Part shown: positions 23,764 through 32,328 of the stretch, one piece after another
Numbering within the stretch: position 1 is the first letter of the stretch
Layout: each line of letters begins with the position of its first letter
Assembly (NCBI GenBank): GCA_031082225.1
Contig: JAVHLG010000002.1
Location: 75,591-139,590 of the forward strand
Direction: 5' to 3'
Origin: Desulfovibrionaceae bacterium
GTDB lineage: Bacteria; Desulfobacterota; Desulfovibrionia; Desulfovibrionales; Desulfovibrionaceae
DNA: 64,000 nucleotides
The notes under the pieces: model-generated
The model's input: only the letters and a program-made list of their open reading frames with translations
Database searches by the model: none
Told to the model about the DNA's origin: nothing
Translations under genes and position numbers: made by a program

Positions 23764-24515
23764 ACGTCCCCCGCGTGGTCATCGTCATCCCGGCCCGGTA
23801 CGGCTCCACGCGACTGCCGGGCAAGCCCCTGGCGGACATCGGCGGCAGGCCCATGATCGTGCGCGTCCTGGAGCGGGCCAGGCTGGCCCGCGGCATGGCC
23901 CGGGTCGTGGTGGCCACGGACGATGCGCGCATCGCCGCCGCCGTGGCGGAGGCCGGGGGCGAGGCGGTGATGACCGGCAGCAGCCACGCCTCGGGGACGC
24001 TGCGGATCATCGAGGCCATGGAATCCATCGACGCCGGCATCTGCATCAATCTCCAGGGCGACGAGCCCCTGGCCGATCCCGCCCACCTGGAGCTTTTGGC
24101 CCGGACCATGACCGGCGACCCCGGCATCCCGGTGGCCACCCTGTGCTGTCCCATGTCCCGGGAGGAGGCCCTGTCGCCCCACGCCGTGAAGGTGGTGCTG
24201 TCGGAGAAGGGAAACGCCCTGTATTTCAGCCGGTCGCCGATCCCCCATGTCGCCGCCGACGACGCCGCGACCGTCTTTTTCCGGCACATCGGCATGTATG
24301 CCTATACGCGCCAGGCCCTGCTCCGTTTCCGGGAACTGCCGACGGGGATGCTGGAGCGGGCCGAGCGCCTGGAACAGTTGCGGTTTCTCTCCGGCGGGAT
24401 CCCGATCCGGGTGCTCACGGTCCGCGATGCGCCTCCCGGGGTGGATACGCCGTCCTGTCTGGAACGGGTCAGGGCCCTGTGGCGCGCCGCGCAGGAAAGG
24501 GAAGATCGACCATGA
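23760..24515 (+). CDS. kdsB: 3-deoxy-manno-octulosonate cytidylyltransferase (CMP-KDO synthetase)
   Basis: VVIVIPARYGSTRLPGKPLADIGGRPMIVRVLERA, LQGDEPL; ATGA overlap with kdsA. Confidence 0.95.
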   Translation: MNVPRVVIVIPARYGSTRLPGKPLADIGGRPMIVRVLERARLARGMARVVVATDDARIAAAVAEAGGEAVMTGSSHASGTLRIIEAMESIDAGICINLQGDEPLADPAHLELLARTMTGDPGIPVATLCCPMSREEALSPHAVKVVLSEKGNALYFSRSPIPHVAADDAATVFFRHIGMYAYTRQALLRFRELPTGMLERAERLEQLRFLSGGIPIRVLTVRDAPPGVDTPSCLERVRALWRAAQEREDRP

Positions 24516-25459
24516 ATCGATACGGCGATGTCTTTTTGCACACCATCCGGGTGGAGGCCACAGCGGCCATGTCCCTTCTGGAACACGACTTCACGGGCAT
24601 CGCCGCGGTCATCGACCGCATCATCCAGAGCAACGCCAAGCTCATCGTCACCGGCGTGGGCAAGTCCGGCATCATCGGCAAGAAAATCGCGGCCACCCTC
24701 TCCAGCACCGGGACTCCCAGCGTCTTTTTGCACGCCAGCGAGGCCTGCCATGGCGACGTGGGGGTCATCCGGGCCCCGGACATGGTCCTGGCCGTGTCCA
24801 AATCCGGGGAGACGGACGACATCCTCCGGCTCATCCCCTTTTTGAAGCACAACAGCATCTATCTGATCGCCATGACCGCCAACCGGCACTCCACCCTGGC
24901 CCGGTGCGCCGACTACCATATCGACGCCCATGTCTCGGAGGAGGCCTGTCCCCTGAAACTCGCCCCCACCTCGTCCACCACGGCGGCCCTGGTTCTGGGC
25001 GACGCCCTGGCCATGAGCCTCATGCACGCCAGGCGGTTCAACGCCGAGGATTTCGCCGTCTGCCACCCGGCCGGGCATCTGGGACGCCTGCTTTTGACCA
25101 CGGTGGAGATGGTCATGAAGACCGACCCCCTGCCGTTCGTCCGGGAAGGTACGCCGCTTCAGGAACTCCCCCTGGTCATGAGCGAGGGGCGCTGCGGCCT
25201 GGCCGTCATCATGGACGACGCGGACCGGGTCAGGGGCATCATCACCGACGGCGACCTGCGCCGGACCATGATGAAAAAAAACATCACGGGACTGCAAGAG
25301 GCTGTCGCCCGCGACATCATGACCACCCATCCGAAGATCGTCCCCCACGACATGCTCCTGGCCGACGCCAAGGGTATCATGCTCAAGGAGAAGATCACCT
25401 CGCTACTGGTGAAAAAAGAGGATCGGGTGGTCGGCATCGTGCAACTCTACGACATCTGA
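24512..25459 (+). CDS. kdsD: D-arabinose 5-phosphate isomerase (KdsD/KpsF)
   Basis: VTGVGKSGIIGKKIAATLSSTGTPSVFLHASEACHGDVGVI; SIS plus two CBS domains; overlaps kdsB stop. Confidence 0.94.
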   Translation: MNRYGDVFLHTIRVEATAAMSLLEHDFTGIAAVIDRIIQSNAKLIVTGVGKSGIIGKKIAATLSSTGTPSVFLHASEACHGDVGVIRAPDMVLAVSKSGETDDILRLIPFLKHNSIYLIAMTANRHSTLARCADYHIDAHVSEEACPLKLAPTSSTTAALVLGDALAMSLMHARRFNAEDFAVCHPAGHLGRLLLTTVEMVMKTDPLPFVREGTPLQELPLVMSEGRCGLAVIMDDADRVRGIITDGDLRRTMMKKNITGLQEAVARDIMTTHPKIVPHDMLLADAKGIMLKEKITSLLVKKEDRVVGIVQLYDI

Positions 25460-25566
25460 TGAGGGAACCTCCCGGCTTTTCCGGGCCGGAAGGCGGCATG
25501 TCGGCCGTTGGCGCCTGCGCGGATATTCCCGGAAACGCCGCGCTGAGTCCGCCTGGGGCGGGTTTC

Positions 25567-28500
25567 TCAGGATCCGCCTGACGGCCCCTGCGGCGTCCTG
25601 CCGCGCATGGCCCGGGCCATGACCGCCAAAAGGGTCGATATCTCGAAGGGTTTGGGCACGTAGTCGCTCAAGCCCGCCGCAAGAAACCGCTCCCGGTCGC
25701 TCTCCATGGCGTAGGCCGTGAGCGCCACGATGGGCAGGTTGCGGTCGATGCCCGGCACCTCGCCGTTGCGGATGTGCCGCGTGGCCGCCAGCCCGTCCAT
25801 GACGGGCATCTGGATGTCCATGAGCACCAGATCGACGGATTGCCGCCTGAGGGCCTCCAGGGCCAGGAGGCCGTTTTCGGCCTCCACGGGGACGTGCCCG
25901 CGCCGGGACAGGGCCTTGACCAGGGCCATCCGGTTGACCGGTTCGTCTTCGACGACCAGCACCCGAAGCGGCGGCAATCCCCCTTCCTCGGCCACAGGCC
26001 CGGGCCGGGGCGGTGCCGCCGGGACCGCCTCGCCGCCCGGCGGCCAGAACACGCTGGTGAAACAAAAGGTGCTGCCCTCCCCGGGCGCGCTCTCCACCCG
26101 GATGGTTCCTCCCAGAATCTCCACCACGCTTTTGGCGATGGACAGGCCAAGCCCCGACCCGCTGTATTTTTTCGTCAGGTATTCCTCGGCCAGGGCGAAG
26201 CTGTCGAAAATGGTCCCATGCTTGTCCGCCGGGATGCCCACGCCGGTGTCGGCCACGGTGAAAAGCAGGCAGTCGCCGGAAAAATCCCCGGCCACGCGCA
26301 CCAGCCCTTCGGCCCGGGCCGTCGCCACCTTCAGGGGAACCACGGTCACGCTCACCGAACCCGCCTGGGTGTGGCGCAGGGCATTGCCCACCAGGATGTT
26401 GATCACCTGGCGCAGGCGGAAATCATCGCCAATAAGCCGGTCGGGCACGGACGGGTCCACCTCGAAGTGCAGGGCCAGCCCCTTGAAGGCTGCGGCCACG
26501 CCATGGGTCCGGGCCAGGGAGTCCATGAGCCCGCGCAGGGAAAAGCCGCGCAGGACCGGTTCCAGGGCCCCGGCCTCGATGCTGGCCAATTCCAGCAGGT
26601 TGTCCACGATCTGGATGAGCCGGGAGGAGGATTCGCGGGCGATTTCCCAATATTCCCGCTGTTCGTCGGAAAGCTCCTCGGCCAGGGCCAGTTGCACCAT
26701 GCCCATGATGCCGTTTATCGGGGTGCGCAGTTCGTGGCTCATGTTGGCCAGAAACTGGGTCTTGGCCTCGTTGGCGGCATCGGCCAGCCGTCTGGCCCGG
26801 AGCAGTTCGTCCTCGTCGCGCTTGCGCACGATGGCCAGGCCGAGCAGCACGGCCATGCGGGACACGGTGCGCACCTCGTGCTCGCCATAACCACCCGGGG
26901 CGTTGGCCAGGGCGATCTGCCCCAGAATGCCGCCCTCGGTCACCACGGGGACGCTCATGAAATTCTCCAGGGGCACATGCCCTTCGGGCAGCCCCCGGAA
27001 GGCCGGATGGCGGGGCGGATCATCCACCACCAGGGGCTTGCCGGTGTTGAGGGATACCCCCCACAGACAGGGATACGTGCCGTCGGGATTGGGCGGAAAT
27101 TCGGTTTTCGTCTCTTCCGGCGACAGCCTGCACAGCTCGCCGAGCATATCCGTCAGGGTCAGGCTGGCCAGGTTGCCGGTTTTTTCGTCGATGAACCCGA
27201 CAAAGCCGTGCTGGCTGCCGGTGACCTGGCGGGCGACGCCAAGCACGATCTCCGACAGGGCCTTGAAGGAGGCCCCGCCGCCCAGGAGGGCCCGGGCGAT
27301 GGCGGCCAGGGCCACATTGGTCGTCAGTTCGCTGTGCAGCCGGTCCTCGGCGGCCTTGCGCTCGGTGATGTCCTCGCCCGAGGAGAGGATGCCCGTGAGA
27401 TTTCCGGCCTCGTCGCGCAGGGCCGTATTGTGGAAGGAGAGGACGCGCAGGCCGCCGTCGCGGCGCAACACCTGATGCTCCTGCATGCCCTGGAATCCGT
27501 CCGAACCATGCAGATTTTCGGCCATCACCCGGCGTAGGCCCTGGCGGGCCTCGTCCGGGATGCAGGTCTCGATCCAATCCTTCCCGAGGAGTTCGCCCTC
27601 TTCAGAATAGCCGAGAATCTCCAGACCCTTGCGGTTGATCAGGGTGATGCGGCCAAAGGCGTCCAGGCCGACCATGAGCACAGCGGCGATGTCCAGATAG
27701 CGCCGGGCCTGCTCCCGTTCCCGGGCCAGATCCACTTTGGCCCGCTCCCGCTCGCCCACGGCGCGCAGATAGCTCAAGCCATGGGCCATGTCCCCGACCA
27801 GTTCCTCCAGCAGCGGGATCTCGTCGTCCCCGAAGGCCCCCACGCCCCGGGCGTCGATGCACAGCACCCCGAACACCCCGGCATCATTGCGAAGCGGCAG
27901 GGCGACGATGGACATCGGGCCATCCTGGCCGATGTCCTCCCTCCAGGGCGCCATGCCCGGATCGGCGGCGGCGTCCGTCACAAACACGGTCCGGTTCTCC
28001 CGGATGGCCCGGCCCACAGGCCCCTGGCCGCGCGGGCGGCTGTCGTCCCACACCACGGCGAGGCGTCGTACCGCCTCAAGGTCGATTCCGGCGCTGGCCA
28101 GGGGCAGGACCGTTTTTGCCGCATCGTCTTCAGCCTGGCCCACCCAGGCGGCGTGGTAGCCGCCCACCTCCACGATGGCCCGGCACATGTCGCCGAGAAG
28201 CTCCTGTTCGCTTGTGGCCCGCACCAGCACGTGGTTGCAGGCGCTTAAGGTCTTTAAGGCCCTGTTGCTGCGGGAGAGGGCCTGGTTGACGGCGGAAATC
28301 TCCCTGGTTTTGGCGGCCACGGCGGCGGCCAGACGCTCCTGCCGGTTGACCACGAAATACGTGAGCAGGCTGAGCAGGACGATGATGCACAGGCTGCCGA
28401 TGGAGAACACCGCCAACCGGGAGGACACGGCCGCATCCCACCCCCCGCGCCAGGCGGCCGCCAGATCCCAGTGCCCCTCGGGAAGATCCACCCGCAGGAT

Positions 28501-29193
28501 CACCGGGTCTTCGGCAAAGATCGTGTCGTCGCCGAAAAAGATCCGGCCGTCCTCGTCGCGAAGGGCCAGGAGCACCCCGTCCATCTCCCGGGTGATGCCG
28601 GCCTCGGCCAGGATGCCCGGCACGTCCAGGGCGATGTTGACCATGCCCCAGTAGACGCCGTGCAGGTACACGGCCTGGCGGGCCACCAGCCCGAGGCCGC
28701 CGCGCAAAAGCTCGAAGGGGCCGCTGATCACCACGCCCCGGGATTTTACGGCCCGGTGGTAATCCTCGCGGCCCTTGGGGCGCGGATCGCTGGCCAGGTC
28801 GTGGCCGATGAGCAGCCGGTGCTGTTCGGGCGGGTAAGACATGCCGATGATGCCGCCTGGGGCCACGGACAGGGAGCGGACGCCTGCATCGCCGGCCACG
28901 AGGCCTTCGGCGAAGACGGGAAATTCCTCAAGGGTGCGCCCGGTGAGCAGCTTGGCCTCCACAAAGGCGGCCAGGCCGCCCAGGCGGGTCAGACGGCGGG
29001 TGAGCAGGGATTCCAGGGCCACGCGCTGGATGTCGCAGCGGGCTTTGATTTCGTCGCGTTTTTCGGCCATCAGCCGGGCCTTGAAGGCGTCGGCCACAAA
29101 GACCCAGGCCACGCAAAGCGCCAGGGCCAGGGAAAACGCGGCCGCAAGCGATTTGCGCCGGGGCTTTGAGATGTGGGGGAGGAGCCTGTTCAT
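25567..29193 (-). CDS. Hybrid sensor histidine kinase (CHASE-like sensor, GAF, PAS, GAF, HisKA, HATPase, REC)
   Basis: [70 protein letters not shown]. Start codon chosen at 29193 is an estimate. Confidence 0.92.
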   Translation of the reverse strand: MNRLLPHISKPRRKSLAAAFSLALALCVAWVFVADAFKARLMAEKRDEIKARCDIQRVALESLLTRRLTRLGGLAAFVEAKLLTGRTLEEFPVFAEGLVAGDAGVRSLSVAPGGIIGMSYPPEQHRLLIGHDLASDPRPKGREDYHRAVKSRGVVISGPFELLRGGLGLVARQAVYLHGVYWGMVNIALDVPGILAEAGITREMDGVLLALRDEDGRIFFGDDTIFAEDPVILRVDLPEGHWDLAAAWRGGWDAAVSSRLAVFSIGSLCIIVLLSLLTYFVVNRQERLAAAVAAKTREISAVNQALSRSNRALKTLSACNHVLVRATSEQELLGDMCRAIVEVGGYHAAWVGQAEDDAAKTVLPLASAGIDLEAVRRLAVVWDDSRPRGQGPVGRAIRENRTVFVTDAAADPGMAPWREDIGQDGPMSIVALPLRNDAGVFGVLCIDARGVGAFGDDEIPLLEELVGDMAHGLSYLRAVGERERAKVDLAREREQARRYLDIAAVLMVGLDAFGRITLINRKGLEILGYSEEGELLGKDWIETCIPDEARQGLRRVMAENLHGSDGFQGMQEHQVLRRDGGLRVLSFHNTALRDEAGNLTGILSSGEDITERKAAEDRLHSELTTNVALAAIARALLGGGASFKALSEIVLGVARQVTGSQHGFVGFIDEKTGNLASLTLTDMLGELCRLSPEETKTEFPPNPDGTYPCLWGVSLNTGKPLVVDDPPRHPAFRGLPEGHVPLENFMSVPVVTEGGILGQIALANAPGGYGEHEVRTVSRMAVLLGLAIVRKRDEDELLRARRLADAANEAKTQFLANMSHELRTPINGIMGMVQLALAEELSDEQREYWEIARESSSRLIQIVDNLLELASIEAGALEPVLRGFSLRGLMDSLARTHGVAAAFKGLALHFEVDPSVPDRLIGDDFRLRQVINILVGNALRHTQAGSVSVTVVPLKVATARAEGLVRVAGDFSGDCLLFTVADTGVGIPADKHGTIFDSFALAEEYLTKKYSGSGLGLSIAKSVVEILGGTIRVESAPGEGSTFCFTSVFWPPGGEAVPAAPPRPGPVAEEGGLPPLRVLVVEDEPVNRMALVKALSRRGHVPVEAENGLLALEALRRQSVDLVLMDIQMPVMDGLAATRHIRNGEVPGIDRNLPIVALTAYAMESDRERFLAAGLSDYVPKPFEISTLLAVMARAMRGRTPQGPSGGS

Positions 29194-29472
29194 ATCGCCT
29201 GCGCCAACATCGGAAATCACAACCAGGGTCAAAGTGTTGCATTGTGGAGCATCAAAAAAACTAGCAAGGATATCCTGCAAAAACAAGCCGGGGCGTCATC
29301 CGGAGAGCGATTCTCCGCAAATGCCGGATACCGGTGGCCTCGGCCCGGTGTCCCGTCTTGAGGCTACGCGCCCGCGAAGGGCGGGCTGCGATTGTTCCAT
29401 TGCGCTCGAGAGAAAGGTGGAGCGCAAAAGCGTGTTTGACAGGGCGCAGGCCCCGGTTTCCCGGCCGCGACC

Positions 29473-30588
29473 CTAATCCGGGGGGGCGGCCGGGATGGGC
29501 GCGGGCGGCGGCACGACCCGCCGGTACCAGGCCAGGCACAGGCAGGTCATGGGCAGGGCGATGACGAGGCCCAGAAAGCCCAGAAGCTTGCCCCACACGG
29601 ACAGGGATAAAAGCATCAGCACCGGGGACAGCCCCATGGCCTTGCCCATGACCCGGGGCATCAGGACCACATCCTGGATGATCTGGGCCACGACGAAGAC
29701 CAGGGCGATGAGCACAAGCACGGTGGGAAACCCCATGTTGGTCTCCAGGGAGTGCAGAAGCCCGAGCAGGACCGCGACGGGCACGGCCAGGAGCTGGAGA
29801 TAGGGCACCATGTTCAGGGCCCCGGTGAAGAGCCCGAGCGGAATGGCCAGGGGCAGCCCGATGAGCGAAAATCCCACGGCGCAGACCACGCCCACCACCG
29901 AGGCCAGAAGGGCCTGGGCCCGGAAGTAGCGGTTCATGTAGGCCGCAAAGTCCGACGCGAAATGCACGGCGGTCTCGCGGTGGCGTTCGGGCACGTAGTC
30001 GCGCCAATGCCGCAGCTTGCCGTAGTCGAAGAGCAGAAAGACCAGATACAGGCCGATGACGAACACCCCGACAAGCCCCATGAACAGATCGGCCGTGCCG
30101 CTGATGACCCCCCACACCCCGGGCAGGACGCGGCTGGCGGCCTCGCGCACAAGCCCCACCACGTCGTTTTGGGCGAACCAGGCCCGCACGTCGTCCCGGG
30201 CCGAGAAGTCCTTGATGGCCTTCCAGATGTCCGGGGGCAGGCGTTCGGCGGCGCGCCGGGCCAGGTCGGAGTTGCCCATGACCTCGGATAAAAGGCGTCC
30301 CATGCGGCCCATCTCGCCCGCGACCATGGGGATCACCAGCACAAGCAGTCCCACGGCGGCCAGGACGACAATCACAAGGGCGGCGATCACCGCCGCAGGG
30401 CGGTTTTTCAGGCGGCGCTCCAGGAGGTCCACCAGGGGATTGATGAGATAGGCCAGGACCAGGGCCACGGCAAAGGGGGCCAGCACGTCGCTTAAGTAGG
30501 CCAGAAGGCTGACGACGGCCCACAAAAGGCCCGCCGTCAGGGCCAGACGCACCACGCGGTCGAAGGTGAAAGGTTTGTCGTCGAACAC
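29473..30588 (-). CDS. AI-2E family (PerM-like) transporter
   Basis: 371 aa multi-TM; LAYLINPLVDLLERRLKNRPAAVIAALVIV; LPLAIPLGLFTGALNMVPYLQLLAVPVAV. Confidence 0.9.
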   Translation of the reverse strand: MFDDKPFTFDRVVRLALTAGLLWAVVSLLAYLSDVLAPFAVALVLAYLINPLVDLLERRLKNRPAAVIAALVIVVLAAVGLLVLVIPMVAGEMGRMGRLLSEVMGNSDLARRAAERLPPDIWKAIKDFSARDDVRAWFAQNDVVGLVREAASRVLPGVWGVISGTADLFMGLVGVFVIGLYLVFLLFDYGKLRHWRDYVPERHRETAVHFASDFAAYMNRYFRAQALLASVVGVVCAVGFSLIGLPLAIPLGLFTGALNMVPYLQLLAVPVAVLLGLLHSLETNMGFPTVLVLIALVFVVAQIIQDVVLMPRVMGKAMGLSPVLMLLSLSVWGKLLGFLGLVIALPMTCLCLAWYRRVVPPPAPIPAAPPD

Positions 30589-30726
30589 GAGGGCCTCTCC
30601 TTTGTTCCCGGGGCGGGGCGGACGTCCCGTCGCGGCCGGTTGAGGGCTTGACTTTTTGGCCGTTTCGAAGGATTTTCACCCGACTTTGGGCGACAATTCA
30701 CATACTGGCCACAAGGAGACCGGACC

Positions 30727-30876
30727 ATGAGCGTCATAAGCGAACTGATCACCAACATGGGGCATTCCAGCGAACAGGCTTTCTACGGCGTTCCGGCCAT
30801 CTACATCTACATGGCGATCATCGTGGCCGTGGCCTTCTACCGCATCCGCCAGTTCAGCCAGGAAGACCACCACTAG
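30727..30876 (+). CDS. Small single-TM membrane protein (49 aa), not in supplied ORF track
   Basis: MSVISELITNMGHSSEQAFYGVPAIYIYMAIIVAVAFYRIRQFSQEDHH*; AAGGAG upstream; followed by a terminator hairpin. Confidence 0.75.
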   Translation: MSVISELITNMGHSSEQAFYGVPAIYIYMAIIVAVAFYRIRQFSQEDHH

Positions 30877-30911
30877 ACCCCACGCCGCGCACACCCCCGC
30901 TCTTTCACCGG

Positions 30912-30945
30912 CCCGGAGGGCATGTCCCCTCCGGGACGGTTTTTT
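30912..30945 (+). terminator. Rho-independent terminator
   Basis: CCCGGAGG-N8-CCTCCGGG stem followed by ACGGTTTTTT. Confidence 0.8.
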
Positions 30946-31008
30946 GCCGCGCCCGTTTGTCTCCATGATCTCGTGCCATGCCTGTCGGCCCCGGGCAATG
31001 CTCTAACC

Positions 31009-31099
31009 GATGCCGGGGCATGACGCCAGCATCCCCGGCATCATTTCTGGAGATGCCCGGGACGCTTACGTTTACGGCATATGCCCCGGGCGTCCCGGG
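31009..31099. other. Two consecutive strong hairpins in the rarD upstream region
   Basis: GATGCCGGGG(31009-31018)/CCCCGGCATC(31033-31042) and CCCGGGACGC(31056-31065)/GCGTCCCGGG(31090-31099), both perfect 10-bp stems. Confidence 0.65.
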
Positions 31100-31227
31100 A
31101 CACCCCATGGGAGAGGGTTTTTCGGGAATGCGCCGCGAAGCCGGTCCGCGCTTCACAACCGTCCCCGGCTTTGGCATGATCCGCGCCCGGCGGGGACCGC
31201 TCCCGGCCTCGCCGCAAAGGATGTCCC

Positions 31228-32127
31228 ATGCCCGTTTCCCGTACCCTGTCCGGTGTTGTCGCCGCCCTGTTCGCCTTCGTGTCCTGGGGGCTTTTGCCCG
31301 TCTACTGGAAGGCCCTGGCCGAGGTTCCCCCGGTTGAGATCCTGTGCCACCGCCTGGTGTGGTCCGTCGTGGCGGCCGGGGCGGCCCTGGCCTGCCTGGG
31401 CCGGATCGGCGAGGCGCGGCGGGTGCTGGCAAGACGCCGGGAGGTGCTGCTCATGGCCTCCTGCGGCCTGCTTTTAGGCGTCAACTGGCTGCTTTTTATC
31501 CAGGCGGTCAATTCCGGGCACGTGGTGGAGGCCAGCCTGGGCTATTTCATCAACCCCCTGGTGAACATGATGCTGGGGGCGGTCTTTTTTAGGGAGCGCT
31601 TAAGCCGCCTGCAGGCCGTGGCCGTGGTCCTGGCCGTGTGCGGGGTGGGGGTGAGCGTGGCGACCCACGGGCGGCTGCCGTGGATCGCCCTGGCCCTGGC
31701 CGGGACGTTCGGGGTGTACGGGCTTTTGCGCAAGCTGATGCGGGTGGAGTCCCTGCCCGGACTGTTTTTCGAGACCGCGGTGCTGGGCATCCCGGCCGGG
31801 TTCTACCTGTGGGGGCTGTGGCAGGAGGGGGCCGGGGCCTTTCTGCACCTGGGGCAGGGCGTGGACGTGCTTTTGCTGTGCGCGGGCGTGGTCACGGCGG
31901 CCCCGCTTCTGGCCTTCGCCTTTGCGGCCCGACGGCTGCGCCTGACCAGCCTGGGCATTTTGCAATACATCGCGCCCTCCTGCATGTTCCTGCTCGGGGT
32001 GCTGGTCTACGGCGAGCCCTTCGATGCGGCCCGGGCCGCCACCTTCGCCTGCATCTGGGCCGGGGTGGCGGTCTACACCTGTGATGCGGTCATCACCCTG
32101 CGCCGGGTTCCGGGAGGCCGGGCATAG
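31228..32127 (+). CDS. rarD: RarD/EamA-family drug/metabolite transporter
   Basis: GVVAALFAFVSWGLLPVYWKALAEVPPVEILCHRLVWS...GVNWLLFIQAVNSGHVVEASLGYFINPLVNMMLG. Confidence 0.93.
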   Translation: MPVSRTLSGVVAALFAFVSWGLLPVYWKALAEVPPVEILCHRLVWSVVAAGAALACLGRIGEARRVLARRREVLLMASCGLLLGVNWLLFIQAVNSGHVVEASLGYFINPLVNMMLGAVFFRERLSRLQAVAVVLAVCGVGVSVATHGRLPWIALALAGTFGVYGLLRKLMRVESLPGLFFETAVLGIPAGFYLWGLWQEGAGAFLHLGQGVDVLLLCAGVVTAAPLLAFAFAARRLRLTSLGILQYIAPSCMFLLGVLVYGEPFDAARAATFACIWAGVAVYTCDAVITLRRVPGGRA

Positions 32128-32328
32128 GCCTTGGGCCGGACTGGCCGCCATCCGCGCGCCGTACGGGCGCGATCCTTCGCGTCGACGTCACGCTGTGCTG
32201 ATTTCCCATGACTGACACAGGGTTTTTCCCCGCCGACGGGCAGACGGGCCGCCGCACGGCGACCCGTCTGTGCGGGCATCACGTTGCCCTTGTCCACGTT
32301 TCATCCTGAAGGGCTCCATCTCTCCGGG

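Noticed and set aside
29261-30679. 472-aa minus-strand ORF overlapping the AI-2E transporter in another frame
   Set aside because: Arg/Gly/Pro-rich translation without recognisable motifs; the 29473-30588 frame is a clear PerM family protein.
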